A DNA stretch of 64,000 bases from Nocardia ninae NBRC 108245 (GTDB lineage: Bacteria; Actinomycetota; Actinomycetes; Mycobacteriales; Mycobacteriaceae), in NCBI RefSeq assembly GCF_007990755.1, contig NZ_BJXA01000024.1, forward strand, positions 50,722-114,721. Direction: 5' to 3'. The notes beneath the pieces are model-generated. The model ran no database searches. It was given only the letters and a program-made list of their open reading frames with translations, and was not told where the DNA came from. Position numbers and translations under genes: made by a program. Shown here piece after piece: positions 18,341 through 27,205 of the stretch. Numbering within the stretch: the stretch's first letter is position 1; every line of letters starts with the position of its first letter.

Positions 18341-19030
18341 TCAGCGAACCTTTACTGCCAGTAAGTAACCCTGTAGGAATCGTTCGCCCGGATCCGGCTC
18401 CCGGACCATCCGCGTGTGCACCGTGAACCCGGCGTCCCGCAACAGTGCGGCAAGCCGCTCCGGTGCCCACCGGTAGGCGCGAGCCACCTTGTGGTCGAAC
18501 GCTTCTACCGTGTCGGGGGTGTCGGTCGCGAAGAATGCCAGCAACGCGTGCCCTTGCACCGCTAATACCCGATTGAACTCAGCCAACACATCCGGGACTC
18601 GTTCCGGCGGAAGATGAATGATCGAGTACCACGCGACCAGCCCGCGCAAAGAGGCGTCGGCCAGGGCCAGTTGTTCCATCGTGCCTTCGTGGAAGGACAG
18701 CTCCGGATATCGGTGCCGCGCGATGGCGATCATCTCCGGCGACAGATCGATGCCGAAGGCAGGCACACCGAGGGTGTGCAGGTGCGCGGTGAGCCGCCCC
18801 GGCCCGCAGCCGATGTCGGCGACGGCACCGGAACCGTTGGCCTGCAACAGTTCCGCGAACACCGCCAACATGGCGCGGTCGTGTGGCTGGCCGGCCAGGT
18901 GGTTCTCGACGAATTCCGTGTAGACCTCCGCGATGCCGTCGTATGCGTCGCGGGTGCTGTCCACGTCTGCTGGGGTGCTTGGTTTTCCGGTCACCCCAAC
19001 ATCATCCATATCGCGCAGTGGATCAGGCAT
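18341..19030 (-). CDS. SAM-dependent methyltransferase
   Basis: A 229-residue class I methyltransferase: motif I VADIGCGPGRLTAHL, acidic loop FGIDLSPEMIAIA, post-motifs LVAWYSIIHLPP and RVLAVQGHALLAFFAT. The N-terminal DAYDGIAEVYTEFVENHL is typical of the family. ATG 19030 overlaps the stop of the upstream SnoaL-like gene (eight bases), with GAGG just upstream, which points to coupled translation. The substrate is unknown. Confidence 0.8.
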   Translation of the reverse strand: MPDPLRDMDDVGVTGKPSTPADVDSTRDAYDGIAEVYTEFVENHLAGQPHDRAMLAVFAELLQANGSGAVADIGCGPGRLTAHLHTLGVPAFGIDLSPEMIAIARHRYPELSFHEGTMEQLALADASLRGLVAWYSIIHLPPERVPDVLAEFNRVLAVQGHALLAFFATDTPDTVEAFDHKVARAYRWAPERLAALLRDAGFTVHTRMVREPDPGERFLQGYLLAVKVR

Positions 19031-19460
19031 CGGCCTCGAAGGCTTGCGCGACGGCGAGGCTGTCCTCGTATACGTGATGCCTGGTGACCAAGCCCGCCTC
19101 GACGGTCAGGTGCAGCGCGAAACGGGCGCGGTAGGCGCGGCCGGTGCTGCGCGCGGTCTGCCGGATCTCGCCGAGCACCACCGCGTGGTCGCCGTCGACG
19201 AGGACGCGTTCGATCTCGGTCGCCGCCTGCTCGGGCACATGGTGCTCGGCGATCGCGCGGAAGTGCGCGGCGGATTCGGCGCCGGTCGAGCGGTGCCGAA
19301 TCCAGGGTGTCGCGGCGCGGCCGTGCTCGGCGTCCGGCCAATCCAGTTTCCAGTCCACCTCGTCGGCGTACAGCTCGGCGATCGCGTCGGCGTCGCCGGA
19401 ACCGATGCGGCGCAACAGTTCCGCTACCACGGCGTGGGTGGTTGTGGTGGTCGTCGACAC
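19023..19460 (-). CDS. SnoaL-like / NTF2-fold protein
   Basis: A 145-residue SnoaL-like protein of the NTF2 superfamily. The N-terminal helix block VVAELLRRIGSGDADAIAELY is followed by the strand-rich half ERVLVDGDHAVVLGEIRQTARSTGRAY and ARFALHLTVEAGLVTRHHVY. These proteins act as isomerases, hydrolases or binding proteins. GTG 19460 was selected from GGGAGG eight bases upstream. The downstream methyltransferase begins inside its last codons, so the two are one transcription unit. Confidence 0.78.
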   Translation of the reverse strand: MSTTTTTTHAVVAELLRRIGSGDADAIAELYADEVDWKLDWPDAEHGRAATPWIRHRSTGAESAAHFRAIAEHHVPEQAATEIERVLVDGDHAVVLGEIRQTARSTGRAYRARFALHLTVEAGLVTRHHVYEDSLAVAQAFEADA

Positions 19461-19541
19461 GGCCGATCCTCCCGATCTCACTGCCGCCTCCGGTCGAGGC
19501 GGCGAGACACCATTCTGGGCGCGCCGGGTGGACTCCGTCGA

Positions 19542-20459
19542 TTACCTCTCAGGTAATTGGACCGCCGCTTCCGGCGCCGCGGGTGTGGTGCACAGTGCTT
19601 CCTCCGGTTTCTCCCGACTGCGTGCGGTGCCCAGGATGGAGCCGAGGATCACCAGCGGGAAGCCGATCGCCATGCCCGCGGTGAGCGGTTCGCCGAGCGC
19701 CGCGACGCCGAGCACGATGGCCACCGCGGGATTGATGTAGGTGATCACCGTCGCCCGGGCCGGGCCCACCTCGGAGATGAGCGCGAAGAACAACAGGAAC
19801 GCGGCGGCCGTGCAGATCAGCGCGAGGCCGAGGACCGACAGGGTGGCGTCGGCGGGGTAGCTGGTCGGCCTGCGCAATGCGGCGAACGGTGCGTAGACCA
19901 CGGCGGCGATGATCAGCGAAGCGGTCACCACGCCGAGCGGTGGCAGGTCGGCCAGCGACCGGTTGATGACGATCGGGCCGACCGCGTAACCGATGGTGGT
20001 CAACGCGATCGCGCCGAGGGCGGCGGGGCTGGACAGGTCGATATCGAGGCCGACCAGGGTGGCCACCCCGGCGAACCCGATCAGCAGCCCGGTCAGCCTG
20101 CGCCGGTCGAAGCGGTCGTGGCCGAGTTTGGTCACCAGGACCACCGCGATCAACGGCGTCGCCGCGATCAACAGCCCGACGGTCGAACTGTGCAGCGTGG
20201 TCTCCGCGTACCCGATGAAGAACCACGGCCCGACGATCTCGGCCACCGTGTACAGCAGCAGCGGCCGCCAGCGCCGGAAGACCGGAGCCAAGGCGTTGGT
20301 GTACAACGCGATCGGCAACAGCACCAGCGCACCGAGCAATGTCCTGGCGAACGCGACGACCACCGGGTCGAAGTCCTCGACCGCGATCCGGATCATGGCG
20401 TACGGCACGCCCCAGATCAGACCCATCGCGAGGAACAGCGCCCACCCGCGCCGCGTCAC
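19542..20459 (-). CDS. EamA/DMT-family permease
   Basis: A 305-residue drug/metabolite transporter with ten predicted membrane segments in two EamA repeats: one from RGWALFLAMGLIWGVPY to LVGLDIDL, the second from ALGAIALTTIGYAVGP to FPLVILGSILGTA. The family marker AEIVGPWFFIGYAETTL is visible in the first repeat. It is likely an exporter of metabolites or amino acids. GTG 20459 is supported by GAGGGG seven bases upstream, whereas the upstream GTG at 20510 adds a polar stretch without a ribosome site. The last 25 residues are a non-membrane tail. Confidence 0.82.
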   Translation of the reverse strand: MTRRGWALFLAMGLIWGVPYAMIRIAVEDFDPVVVAFARTLLGALVLLPIALYTNALAPVFRRWRPLLLYTVAEIVGPWFFIGYAETTLHSSTVGLLIAATPLIAVVLVTKLGHDRFDRRRLTGLLIGFAGVATLVGLDIDLSSPAALGAIALTTIGYAVGPIVINRSLADLPPLGVVTASLIIAAVVYAPFAALRRPTSYPADATLSVLGLALICTAAAFLLFFALISEVGPARATVITYINPAVAIVLGVAALGEPLTAGMAIGFPLVILGSILGTARSREKPEEALCTTPAAPEAAVQLPER

Positions 20460-20634
20460 GCGACCGCCCCTCGGCACAGAACAGATATATGGGTCACCGG
20501 CATGCTCCACTCGCTTTCGATCGAACGGGAGCTTATACAGAAGATCCGATCATCCGACAGATCCACTTTTCGGGGCTCGGACCAGGCCAGTGGGCCCTGT
20601 CACCCTGGGGCGTCAGCGCCGTCGGCCGAGGGTT

Positions 20635-21366
20635 TCAGACGGTGTCGACCAGCGGGCGCATCCGGTCGGCGGCACCCTGGTCGTCGCGCCAGGTGCAGGC
20701 CAGACCGAAGGCGGCCACCCGGCCGCTGTCCACGATGGCGCGCACCGCACCGGAGACTGCCTGCAAGCTCGGTCCGTCCAATGCGGGGAAGAGCAGGCCG
20801 GGCAGGTCGCCGGGATCGACCACATCGCAGTCGAGATGCAGGTAGATCGGGCCGTCCGGCAGGTCACCCAGGTCGGCCACGGTGCGGTGGCTGATCCGTG
20901 CCGTGCGCAGGAACTCCGCCTCCGGCGGGTCGAGATCACGACCGTCGACCAGCACAGCGCGTTCTTCGGCTATGTCTCGCAACCCGATTCGATCAGCGAT
21001 CAAGTGCCGCCCGTACCCGGTCAGCATCCGCAGCGGCATCCCACCGAGATACCCGGAGGCGGACGTCTCCAGCGTCTGCACATCGCCGTGCGCGTCGAAC
21101 CAGACGATCGCGGGATCCACACCCGCCCGCTGCAACCCCGCCACCACGCCCAGCGAGGTCGTGCAGTCGCCCGACACCACCACGGGGCGTTCGCCCTTGC
21201 GGACAGACGCCGCAACCTTTTCCGCGACCGCCTCGTAGATCACCGCCATTCGCGTCCATGGATCGGCCACCTCCGGCAGATCCGCGGTGATCACCTCGTC
21301 CGGGGTCACCGGCGCATCCAGTTCTGGACGGTGTTCGTCGAGATGGTAGGGCACGAGAAAACGCAT
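20635..21366 (-). CDS. Arginase-fold (ureohydrolase family) protein with altered metal site
   Basis: A 243-residue ureohydrolase-fold protein. Metal-binding blocks are present as WFDAHGD and HLDCDVVDP. The first block, normally GGDHS, reads SGDCTTS, so the His metal ligand is replaced by Cys. It is shorter than arginase (about 300). ATG 21366 starts MRFLVPYHLDEH. Longer frames upstream run into the opposite gene. Arginine, agmatine or formiminoglutamate hydrolysis cannot be assumed with the changed ligand. It is divergent from the alanine-dehydrogenase-like gene. Confidence 0.75.
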   Translation of the reverse strand: MRFLVPYHLDEHRPELDAPVTPDEVITADLPEVADPWTRMAVIYEAVAEKVAASVRKGERPVVVSGDCTTSLGVVAGLQRAGVDPAIVWFDAHGDVQTLETSASGYLGGMPLRMLTGYGRHLIADRIGLRDIAEERAVLVDGRDLDPPEAEFLRTARISHRTVADLGDLPDGPIYLHLDCDVVDPGDLPGLLFPALDGPSLQAVSGAVRAIVDSGRVAAFGLACTWRDDQGAADRMRPLVDTV

Positions 21367-21507
21367 GTGCCCGAGCCTAATTCGATACCCGGTGGTCGGC
21401 ACTCGATTATCGGCAGGTTGCGGATGTCCCGGGTCGGCGCTGATCTTCGGCGTCGGGCAGCGCCGGCGCTCGGGACGCTCGACCAGGTCAGGGCTGGTCA
21501 GTGCGCG

Positions 21508-21513
21508 TAGACT
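21508..21513 (+). promoter_or_regulatory. -10 element TAGACT placing a leaderless start at 21520
   Basis: TAGACT ends six bases before GTG 21520, the spacing expected between a -10 box and the first transcribed base. No ribosome site precedes this GTG, so a leaderless mRNA is inferred. Confidence 0.5.
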
Positions 21514-21519
21514 CATTTG

Positions 21520-22662
21520 GTGAAGCAACTAACGATCGGTGTAGTCGCGACCTCCCGCAAAGAGGACGAGCACCGGTTGGCGATCCATCCGGCGCACCTC
21601 GACCGAATCGATCCCGGGCTTCGCGACCGCGTCTTCCTCGAGCACGGCTACGGCGATCGCTTCGGCTATACCGACGAACACCTCGCGCCGCTGGTCGCCG
21701 GCCATCGCTCGCGGGCGGAGCTGTTCGCCGAGTGCGATGTGCTGTTGCTGCCCAAGCCGCTGGCCGAGGATCTCGAGCAACTGCGGCCGGGGCAGGTCGT
21801 GTGGGGTTGGCCGCACTGCGTGCAGGACGAGCGGATGACCCAGCTGGCCGTCGACCGCGGGCTTACCCTGATCGCCTGGGAGGCAATGAATCACTGGACG
21901 AAGGAAGGCAACTTCAGCGTCCACGTCTTCCACAAGAACAACGAACTGGCCGGCTACTGCTCGGTGCTGCACGCGCTACAGCTGCGCGGATCCACCGGTG
22001 ACTACGGACGGCGGATGCGTGCCGCCGTGATCAGCTTCGGCGCCACCGCCCGCGGCGCCGTCCGCGCGTTGAACGCACTCGGGATCAGTGACGTCACGGT
22101 GCTGACCCAGCGCAGCGTCTCGGCCGTCGCCTCGCCGTTCGCGTCTGTGCGGATGCAGCACTTCGAGCGCGACCCCGCCAACCCCGGCCGGACCCTCGCG
22201 TTGAAAGCGCCGGAACCCGGACCGCTGGCCGAGATGCTCGCCCAATACGACGTGGTGGTCAACTGCATCTTCCAGGACACCGAGGACCCGCTGATGTTCG
22301 TGCGGAACGAGGACCTGCCCTTGTTCGCCCGCGGCACTCTGTTCGTCGACGTCTCGTGCGACGAAGGGATGGCCTTCGAATGGGCCCGTCCCACCTCGTT
22401 CACCGCGCCCATGTTCACCATCGGCGACGACTTGCACTACTACGCCGTCGACCACAGTCCTTCCTTCCTGTGGAACTCGGCCACCTGGGAAAACTCCGAG
22501 GCGCTGCTCGAATACCTGCCCATCGTCATGGCGGGCCCGGACGCCTGGGACGGCAGCGAAACCGTGCGTCGCGCCATCGAGATCCGCGACGGCCGCGTGC
22601 AGAACCTGCGCATCCTCTCCTTCCAGAACCGCGCTGCCGCCTACCCGTACGCCATCGTCTGA
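21520..22662 (+). CDS. Alanine dehydrogenase / PNT-family NAD(P)-dependent dehydrogenase-like protein
   Basis: A 380-residue protein of the alanine dehydrogenase/pyridine nucleotide transhydrogenase fold. The N-terminal domain has TSRKEDEHRLAIHPAHLDRI and VLLLPKPLAEDLEQL. The active-site-like block is WGWPHCVQD with LTLIAWEAMN. The nucleotide domain follows as RMRAAVISFGATARGAVRAL, with LG replaced by FGA. The whole resembles the N5-(carboxyethyl)ornithine synthase or saccharopine-dehydrogenase-like branch more than classical Ald. GTG 21520 is likely a leaderless start after TAGACT. It ends 21 bases before a strong hairpin. Confidence 0.72.
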   Translation: MKQLTIGVVATSRKEDEHRLAIHPAHLDRIDPGLRDRVFLEHGYGDRFGYTDEHLAPLVAGHRSRAELFAECDVLLLPKPLAEDLEQLRPGQVVWGWPHCVQDERMTQLAVDRGLTLIAWEAMNHWTKEGNFSVHVFHKNNELAGYCSVLHALQLRGSTGDYGRRMRAAVISFGATARGAVRALNALGISDVTVLTQRSVSAVASPFASVRMQHFERDPANPGRTLALKAPEPGPLAEMLAQYDVVVNCIFQDTEDPLMFVRNEDLPLFARGTLFVDVSCDEGMAFEWARPTSFTAPMFTIGDDLHYYAVDHSPSFLWNSATWENSEALLEYLPIVMAGPDAWDGSETVRRAIEIRDGRVQNLRILSFQNRAAAYPYAIV

Positions 22663-22683
22663 CCGCTGGTTTGCGCACAACCA

Positions 22684-22722
22684 AAAACCCTGCCCGGCGC
22701 GTAGTGCGCCGGGCAGGGTTTT
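22684..22722. terminator. Strong bidirectional terminator between convergent genes
   Basis: A perfect 17-bp stem (22684-22700 with 22706-22722) closes a GTAGT loop. The outer arm ends in TTTT on the plus strand and, by symmetry, on the minus strand. It stops both the dehydrogenase gene and the convergent cutinase gene. Confidence 0.9.
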
Positions 22723-22744
22723 GTCTTCAGTGGACCGATAGCCC

Positions 22745-24394
22745 TTACTTCGTGCTGGTGGTGGTCGGTGCCACGGATTCCGTTGTGGTGGTGGGCGGCA
22801 CGGTGGTGGTCGGCTGCGCGGTCTCGGTCGGGGTGACCGAGGTCGGAGCCGCTGTGGTGGTCGACTGCGGGGCGACCGAGGTGGTGGTCGGCGACGCCGA
22901 GGTGGTCGGCGTCGTGGTGGGCGCGCTGCTGGTCGTGGATGGCGCGGCACTGGTGTTCGGCGTCGCGCTCTTGGTCGGCGTGGCCGACGGCGATGTCGAG
23001 GTGGCCGCGGCCGCCTTGTACACGGCGGCGAGATCCGCTTGTTCCGGCTTGGCGGTGGTGTCGACCTTCTTGCCCGCCTGCGCCTGCTTGGCCAGGTGGG
23101 TGATCCAGGCGGCCGCGTATTCGGCGGAGGTGAGCGGCTTTCCGTTGGCAGGGTCGGCGTCACGCCAGTAGTCGAAGTGGTGACCGGTGTGGTTCGGCCC
23201 GAGGGTGAGCTTGTACGGGTCGTTCATGACCACCGGAATGGTGTTCTGGTTCGTCACGATGAGCCCGACGATCTCGTTCAGGATCTTCTGCGGCAGGTAG
23301 GCCAGCGGCGACATGTCGTCGGCCGCGATCGCATCCGCCTTCACCGGAGTCTTCGGCGCCTGGCCCGGCTTGTAGGCCGGATCCGACACCTTCAGCAGCA
23401 CCTGCAGGAAAGTCTCGTCGCTCTTGAGCCAGTTCGGCTGCGACTGGATGTCGGCGAACGCGGCCAATGCGATGCGGCTGAGCACGACGGCGACGTCCTG
23501 CCCGGTCGCCGGTGTGAGACCGTCCTTTTCGAGCGCGTCGACATTGATCTGCCTGCCGACATTGACCACGAGTTGCAGCAGGGAGATGTTTTCCGGTGCG
23601 GCGCAGGTGAGATCGCCGTCGGAACAGAACGAGGCGATCCGGCCGTTCAGCGCACCGAAATCACCGCTGGTACCCGGCAGGGCACCCTGGCCCGGCGTCG
23701 GGTTCTTCCCGTTCTGATACTTCTGGTCGAAGCCGTCCGGGTTGCCGTACGGATCCTTCGAGCCGGGGAACGGCCCGTCGCCCGCCCCACGACCGGAGTC
23801 GGCGAGGATGACGACACCGACGACATTGGCCGGGTCGACGATCCCGTAGGCACCGTCCTTGTCGGCTTCCTGATGCCCGACCTTCATCGCGACCCGGCGC
23901 ACGACATCGGCGCCCTCGCTGTAGCCGACGATGGAGAACTTGGTGTCGGGACAAGCCTTCGCGATCTCGCGCATCACCTGCTCGGTATTGGCAGCACCGG
24001 CGTTGACGGCGTCCTCGTAGGTCGCCATGTTCGCCGGGTACGCGATGTAGACCGCGGCGTAGGAACCCGGATCGACGGCACCGTTGGGCGCGTTGACGAC
24101 CGGGTCGACCCATTCACTCTTGTGGTCGCCGGACAGCGCGGCGGGCAATTCCTTGCCGTTGGCGTCGACCAGCAGTTTCGTCGTCCCCGCGACGGGCGTG
24201 TCCCCGCGGCCCGCCACCGAGATGCTCACCATGTCGTGGCACTCGGTGACCGACGACGTGAGCTGCGTGTCTCGCGTCTGTGGCGTCGACGTCAGTGCGA
24301 ACGTGGTGGCCACGACCGCCGCCAGCCCGAGCACCGCGGGCGCCGCGACGGCGGTCGCGATTCGATGTCGCGCGAAGAACTCGCGAAATTCCAT
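22745..24394 (-). CDS. Secreted or anchored cutinase-family serine esterase with long Ser/Thr/Pro tail
   Basis: A 549-residue cutinase-family (alpha/beta hydrolase) protein. A membrane/signal segment lies at about residues 12-34. The nucleophile elbow GYSEGADVV is at 157-165. An Asp in GDLTCAAPENIS and a His in GPNHTGHHFDYW are candidate triad members, and Cys pairs are present. This matches mycobacterial cutinase-like lipases/esterases acting on cell-envelope lipids. Residues from about 447 to the end are almost pure Ser/Thr/Pro/Ala, a probable wall-spanning or glycosylated stalk that ordinary cutinases lack. ATG 24394 was chosen with AGGA close upstream. Confidence 0.82.
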   Translation of the reverse strand: MEFREFFARHRIATAVAAPAVLGLAAVVATTFALTSTPQTRDTQLTSSVTECHDMVSISVAGRGDTPVAGTTKLLVDANGKELPAALSGDHKSEWVDPVVNAPNGAVDPGSYAAVYIAYPANMATYEDAVNAGAANTEQVMREIAKACPDTKFSIVGYSEGADVVRRVAMKVGHQEADKDGAYGIVDPANVVGVVILADSGRGAGDGPFPGSKDPYGNPDGFDQKYQNGKNPTPGQGALPGTSGDFGALNGRIASFCSDGDLTCAAPENISLLQLVVNVGRQINVDALEKDGLTPATGQDVAVVLSRIALAAFADIQSQPNWLKSDETFLQVLLKVSDPAYKPGQAPKTPVKADAIAADDMSPLAYLPQKILNEIVGLIVTNQNTIPVVMNDPYKLTLGPNHTGHHFDYWRDADPANGKPLTSAEYAAAWITHLAKQAQAGKKVDTTAKPEQADLAAVYKAAAATSTSPSATPTKSATPNTSAAPSTTSSAPTTTPTTSASPTTTSVAPQSTTTAAPTSVTPTETAQPTTTVPPTTTTESVAPTTTSTK

Positions 24395-24816
24395 GTCCTG
24401 ATCCCCATTCCAATTTCCGGCACGTGGACGGGCAGGGCCCCCCGAGGCCATGCGTCACCAGGAACGTCGTGGACGGGGCGGCGATCGTTACGTAGTCGAG
24501 CTCCTGAGGCGACGAGCAACACAAATGAGTAACACTGGGGGAGCGGCGTTTGCCCCCACTGGTAGGGGCATCGATGACTCCTCGTCTCGAATGTGTTCAG
24601 TTCCGCTACACGCTGCCCGCGGCGACTGCACGATCTGTGCATCGAAGAGGTTCGAGGTGGAACTTCCTCGCACGCGTCCGCCCTGCGCGCGGCGGAAATT
24701 CGCGCCTGCGTTCGCACCTGGGTACAGCCCACGCTCGATCTACGGATACTCGACGGCGCCATGGTTCGAAAGTTTCATGGCACAACACAACTCGCAGTAT
24801 TCGAGAAAGGTGTTCG
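24395..24816. other. Gene-free region upstream of cutinase and IPNS-like genes
   Basis: These 422 bases separate two divergent genes. Several overlapping open frames cross them but none has a ribosome site, a start in context or recognisable protein sequence. It presumably holds the promoters of both neighbours. No strong hairpin or repeat was seen. Confidence 0.45.
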
Positions 24817-25839
24817 ATGGTGGAACAGCAGACCGTCACCGTGGTCGAGGGGTTTGTCCCGGTGATCGACTTGTCGTTTAAAGATAATGCGGCGGGCCGC
24901 ACAAGGATTGCCGAAGCGATCAATCGAGCGTGCGCGAGCTCCGGCTTCTTCACCATCGTGGGTCACGGGGTGCCTGCGGAGCTGATCGAGCGGATGTGTG
25001 TGACGAATCGAGAATTCTTCGCACTGCCCGATACCGTGAAAGAACGTGTCGCGCACCGGCCTGGTGTATCCGGATTCCGCCGTCTCGGCGGGTCGACTGC
25101 GCACAGCCTGGACCTGAAGACCCCACCCGACCTGTGCGAAGTCTTCTCGGCGCATGTCACCGGCGATTTGCCGGACGAGGAACGTAACTGCCTCGGCGAC
25201 TACTGGGCGTCATGGAAATTGGCCAATGTATGGCCGACTGTTCCCGTTGATTTCGAGAGCATCTGGCACGAGTACATCGCGGCCATGACGGAGCTGGCCG
25301 GTGACCTCATGCGGTTGTTCGCGCTGGCCCTCGACCTCGAAGAACATTTCTTCGACCGGATATTCGACAACCATGTTTCCTCGGTGGCCGTCAACTACTA
25401 CTTCCCACAACACCATCCGCCACTTCCCGGGCAACTACGCCGCGGCGAACACACCGACTGGGGCAGCCTGACCATCCTCTACCAGGACACCGACATAGGC
25501 GGCCTCCAGGTGCGGCACGGTAACGGCGAATGGCAGGACGTCCCGACCATTCCCGGCGGTTTCATCGTCAATATCGGTGATCTCATGGCGTTGTGGACCG
25601 CGGGCCGCTGGGTATCGACCATGCACCGGGTGATCAACCCGGAACTCGGTAATGCCTCGTCACGACTGTCGATCCCGTTCTTCTATCTGCCCGATCATGA
25701 TGCGGCCATTGATCCGATCGGGTCGTTCGCGGGCGGCGACCACGACACATTCGGGATAACCACCGCCGGACAATGGATCTCGCGGAAAATGCAGAAAACA
25801 TTCGCGGAAGATCCGGCCGACTACCACTCAGCCGACTGA
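24817..25839 (+). CDS. Isopenicillin-N-synthase-like 2OG/Fe(II) dioxygenase
   Basis: A 340-residue member of the IPNS/DIOX-N family. The N-terminal DIOX domain includes FVPVIDLSFKDN and FFTIVGHGVP. The catalytic domain has the iron ligands H-x-D in GEHTDWGSLTILYQD and the distal His in STMHRVINPE. The co-substrate Arg is in SSRLSIPFFYLP (R-x-S). All catalytic residues are present. ATG 24817 follows AAGGTG. Substrates in this family include small acids, alkaloids and pyrimidines; none can be assigned here. A hairpin follows seven bases after the stop. Confidence 0.85.
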   Translation: MVEQQTVTVVEGFVPVIDLSFKDNAAGRTRIAEAINRACASSGFFTIVGHGVPAELIERMCVTNREFFALPDTVKERVAHRPGVSGFRRLGGSTAHSLDLKTPPDLCEVFSAHVTGDLPDEERNCLGDYWASWKLANVWPTVPVDFESIWHEYIAAMTELAGDLMRLFALALDLEEHFFDRIFDNHVSSVAVNYYFPQHHPPLPGQLRRGEHTDWGSLTILYQDTDIGGLQVRHGNGEWQDVPTIPGGFIVNIGDLMALWTAGRWVSTMHRVINPELGNASSRLSIPFFYLPDHDAAIDPIGSFAGGDHDTFGITTAGQWISRKMQKTFAEDPADYHSAD

Positions 25840-25845
25840 AGCTCG

Positions 25846-25876
25846 GCCACCGGTCCGCCGCTCGCGGACCGGTGGC
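25846..25876. terminator. Hairpin terminator between convergent genes
   Basis: A perfect 13-bp stem, GCCACCGGTCCGC (25846-25858) pairing with 25864-25876, closes a five-base loop. It lies between the stop of the dioxygenase and the stop of the convergent FAD oxidoreductase. There is only a short T run after it. Confidence 0.75.
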
Positions 25877-25901
25877 TTCGACTGCGCCACAGCGGCTCCC
25901 G

Positions 25902-27125
25902 TCATTGGGCGACGAGTTCAGCTTCCACCGCGCCGGCCCCAAGGTGACGGCGGCGGCTCGGCATCCCCAGCGTGGGGTGCGCGGCGCTCCACGCCGCCCC
26001 CGAGCAGATCAGCTCCTTGACGCGGGCGGCGAACCGGCCGGTGAGGACGGTGGACGTCGGCTGATCGTCGGGCGTCACCTTCTGCACGATGGCGTCGCGG
26101 CGGCCGAGGCTGATGCACTGGCTGGCATAGCCGATCAGGGTCTCGGGAACCTTGCGCCCGGTCAACCGCGCAGCGAGGGCGTCGGCGCACTGCCAGGCCA
26201 TCGGAGAAGCCGTGGCGCAACCCATCCGCAGTGGCCGGCCGCCCACGCCCATCGCGAACGCGGCATCGCCGACCGCGGAGACATCGGGGTGCGACACCGA
26301 GCGCAGGGTGCCGTCGACGACGATCTGCCCGCTCGCCGATACCTCGAGGGTGGTCGCGGCGGCGATCGGGTGCACCGCGAAACCCGCTGTCCAGACGGTC
26401 AACTGGGCGGGGATCCGGTGCGCACTGTCGTGGATCGGCGTTGCACCCGCCGCCGGAGCTGACGCGAGGACCACACCGTTCGCCTCGACGCGCACGACGT
26501 CGGCGCGCTCGTGCACTGTGATACCGAACCGTTCGAAGGTACGCCGCAGGTGGCGCTGGGCCTTGTCGCTGAGCCAGTCGCCGACCCCGCCGCGGGCCGC
26601 GATCGCGACCTGGAGGTCCGGGCGGGCCTCGGCGATCTCGGTGGCCGCTTCGATACCGGTCAGGCCGCCGCCGACCACCAGCACGGTCTCGCCGGAGGCC
26701 AACTCGTTCAAGCGCTTCCGCAGCCGCAACGCGGCCTGCTTACCTGCGACGTGATGGGCGTGCTCGGCGACACCGGGGGTGCCGTAGTCGGCCACGGTGC
26801 TGCCCAAGGCGTACACGAGACTGTCGTAGCCGAGGGGCGCGGCGCCGTGCTCATCGGTGAGATCGACGGTCTTGCCGTCGACGTCGACCGCGTCGACCCG
26901 GGCCACCCGCACCTGCACCCCGGTGCCCGCGAACATGTCGCGCAGCGGGCGGGGCGCCAGCTCCTGGCCGCTCGCGAGCTGGTGCATGCGCACCCGCTCG
27001 ACGAACTCGGGATCGGCATTGACCAGCGTGATCTCGGCGTCGTCGCGGTGCAGCCGCTTGGCGAGGCGACCGGCGGTGATGGCTCCGGCGTATCCGGCGC
27101 CGAGGACGACAATGCGATGCTTCAT
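25902..27125 (-). CDS. NAD(P)/FAD-dependent oxidoreductase (NDH-2-like)
   Basis: A 407-residue two-dinucleotide-domain flavoprotein. The FAD motif IVVLGAGYAGAITAGRLAKRL starts at residue 4. The NAD(P) motif VLVVGGGLTGIEAATEIAE lies near the middle. The second FAD contact is PDVSAVGDAAFA. The arrangement resembles type II NADH dehydrogenases and related FAD oxidoreductases, but no C-terminal membrane helix is evident. ATG 27125 follows GAGGAG. It lies downstream of the ECF41 sigma gene on the same strand with an 80-base gap; ECF41 genes are typically next to their target oxidoreductase. Confidence 0.82.
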   Translation of the reverse strand: MKHRIVVLGAGYAGAITAGRLAKRLHRDDAEITLVNADPEFVERVRMHQLASGQELAPRPLRDMFAGTGVQVRVARVDAVDVDGKTVDLTDEHGAAPLGYDSLVYALGSTVADYGTPGVAEHAHHVAGKQAALRLRKRLNELASGETVLVVGGGLTGIEAATEIAEARPDLQVAIAARGGVGDWLSDKAQRHLRRTFERFGITVHERADVVRVEANGVVLASAPAAGATPIHDSAHRIPAQLTVWTAGFAVHPIAAATTLEVSASGQIVVDGTLRSVSHPDVSAVGDAAFAMGVGGRPLRMGCATASPMAWQCADALAARLTGRKVPETLIGYASQCISLGRRDAIVQKVTPDDQPTSTVLTGRFAARVKELICSGAAWSAAHPTLGMPSRRRHLGAGAVEAELVAQ

Positions 27126-27205
27126 GGCGAGCTCCTCTGTGGTTGCGTACACCTCCTGAACCGGACAGCCCCGCGATCCCTGACAGAAAGCTCTTGTGAT
27201 GTGGG

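Noticed and set aside
22745-23050. Simple-sequence repeat region as a mobile element
   Set aside because: The GGTGGT/GTCGG-like runs are codons of the Ser/Thr/Pro-rich tail of the cutinase-family protein on the minus strand.
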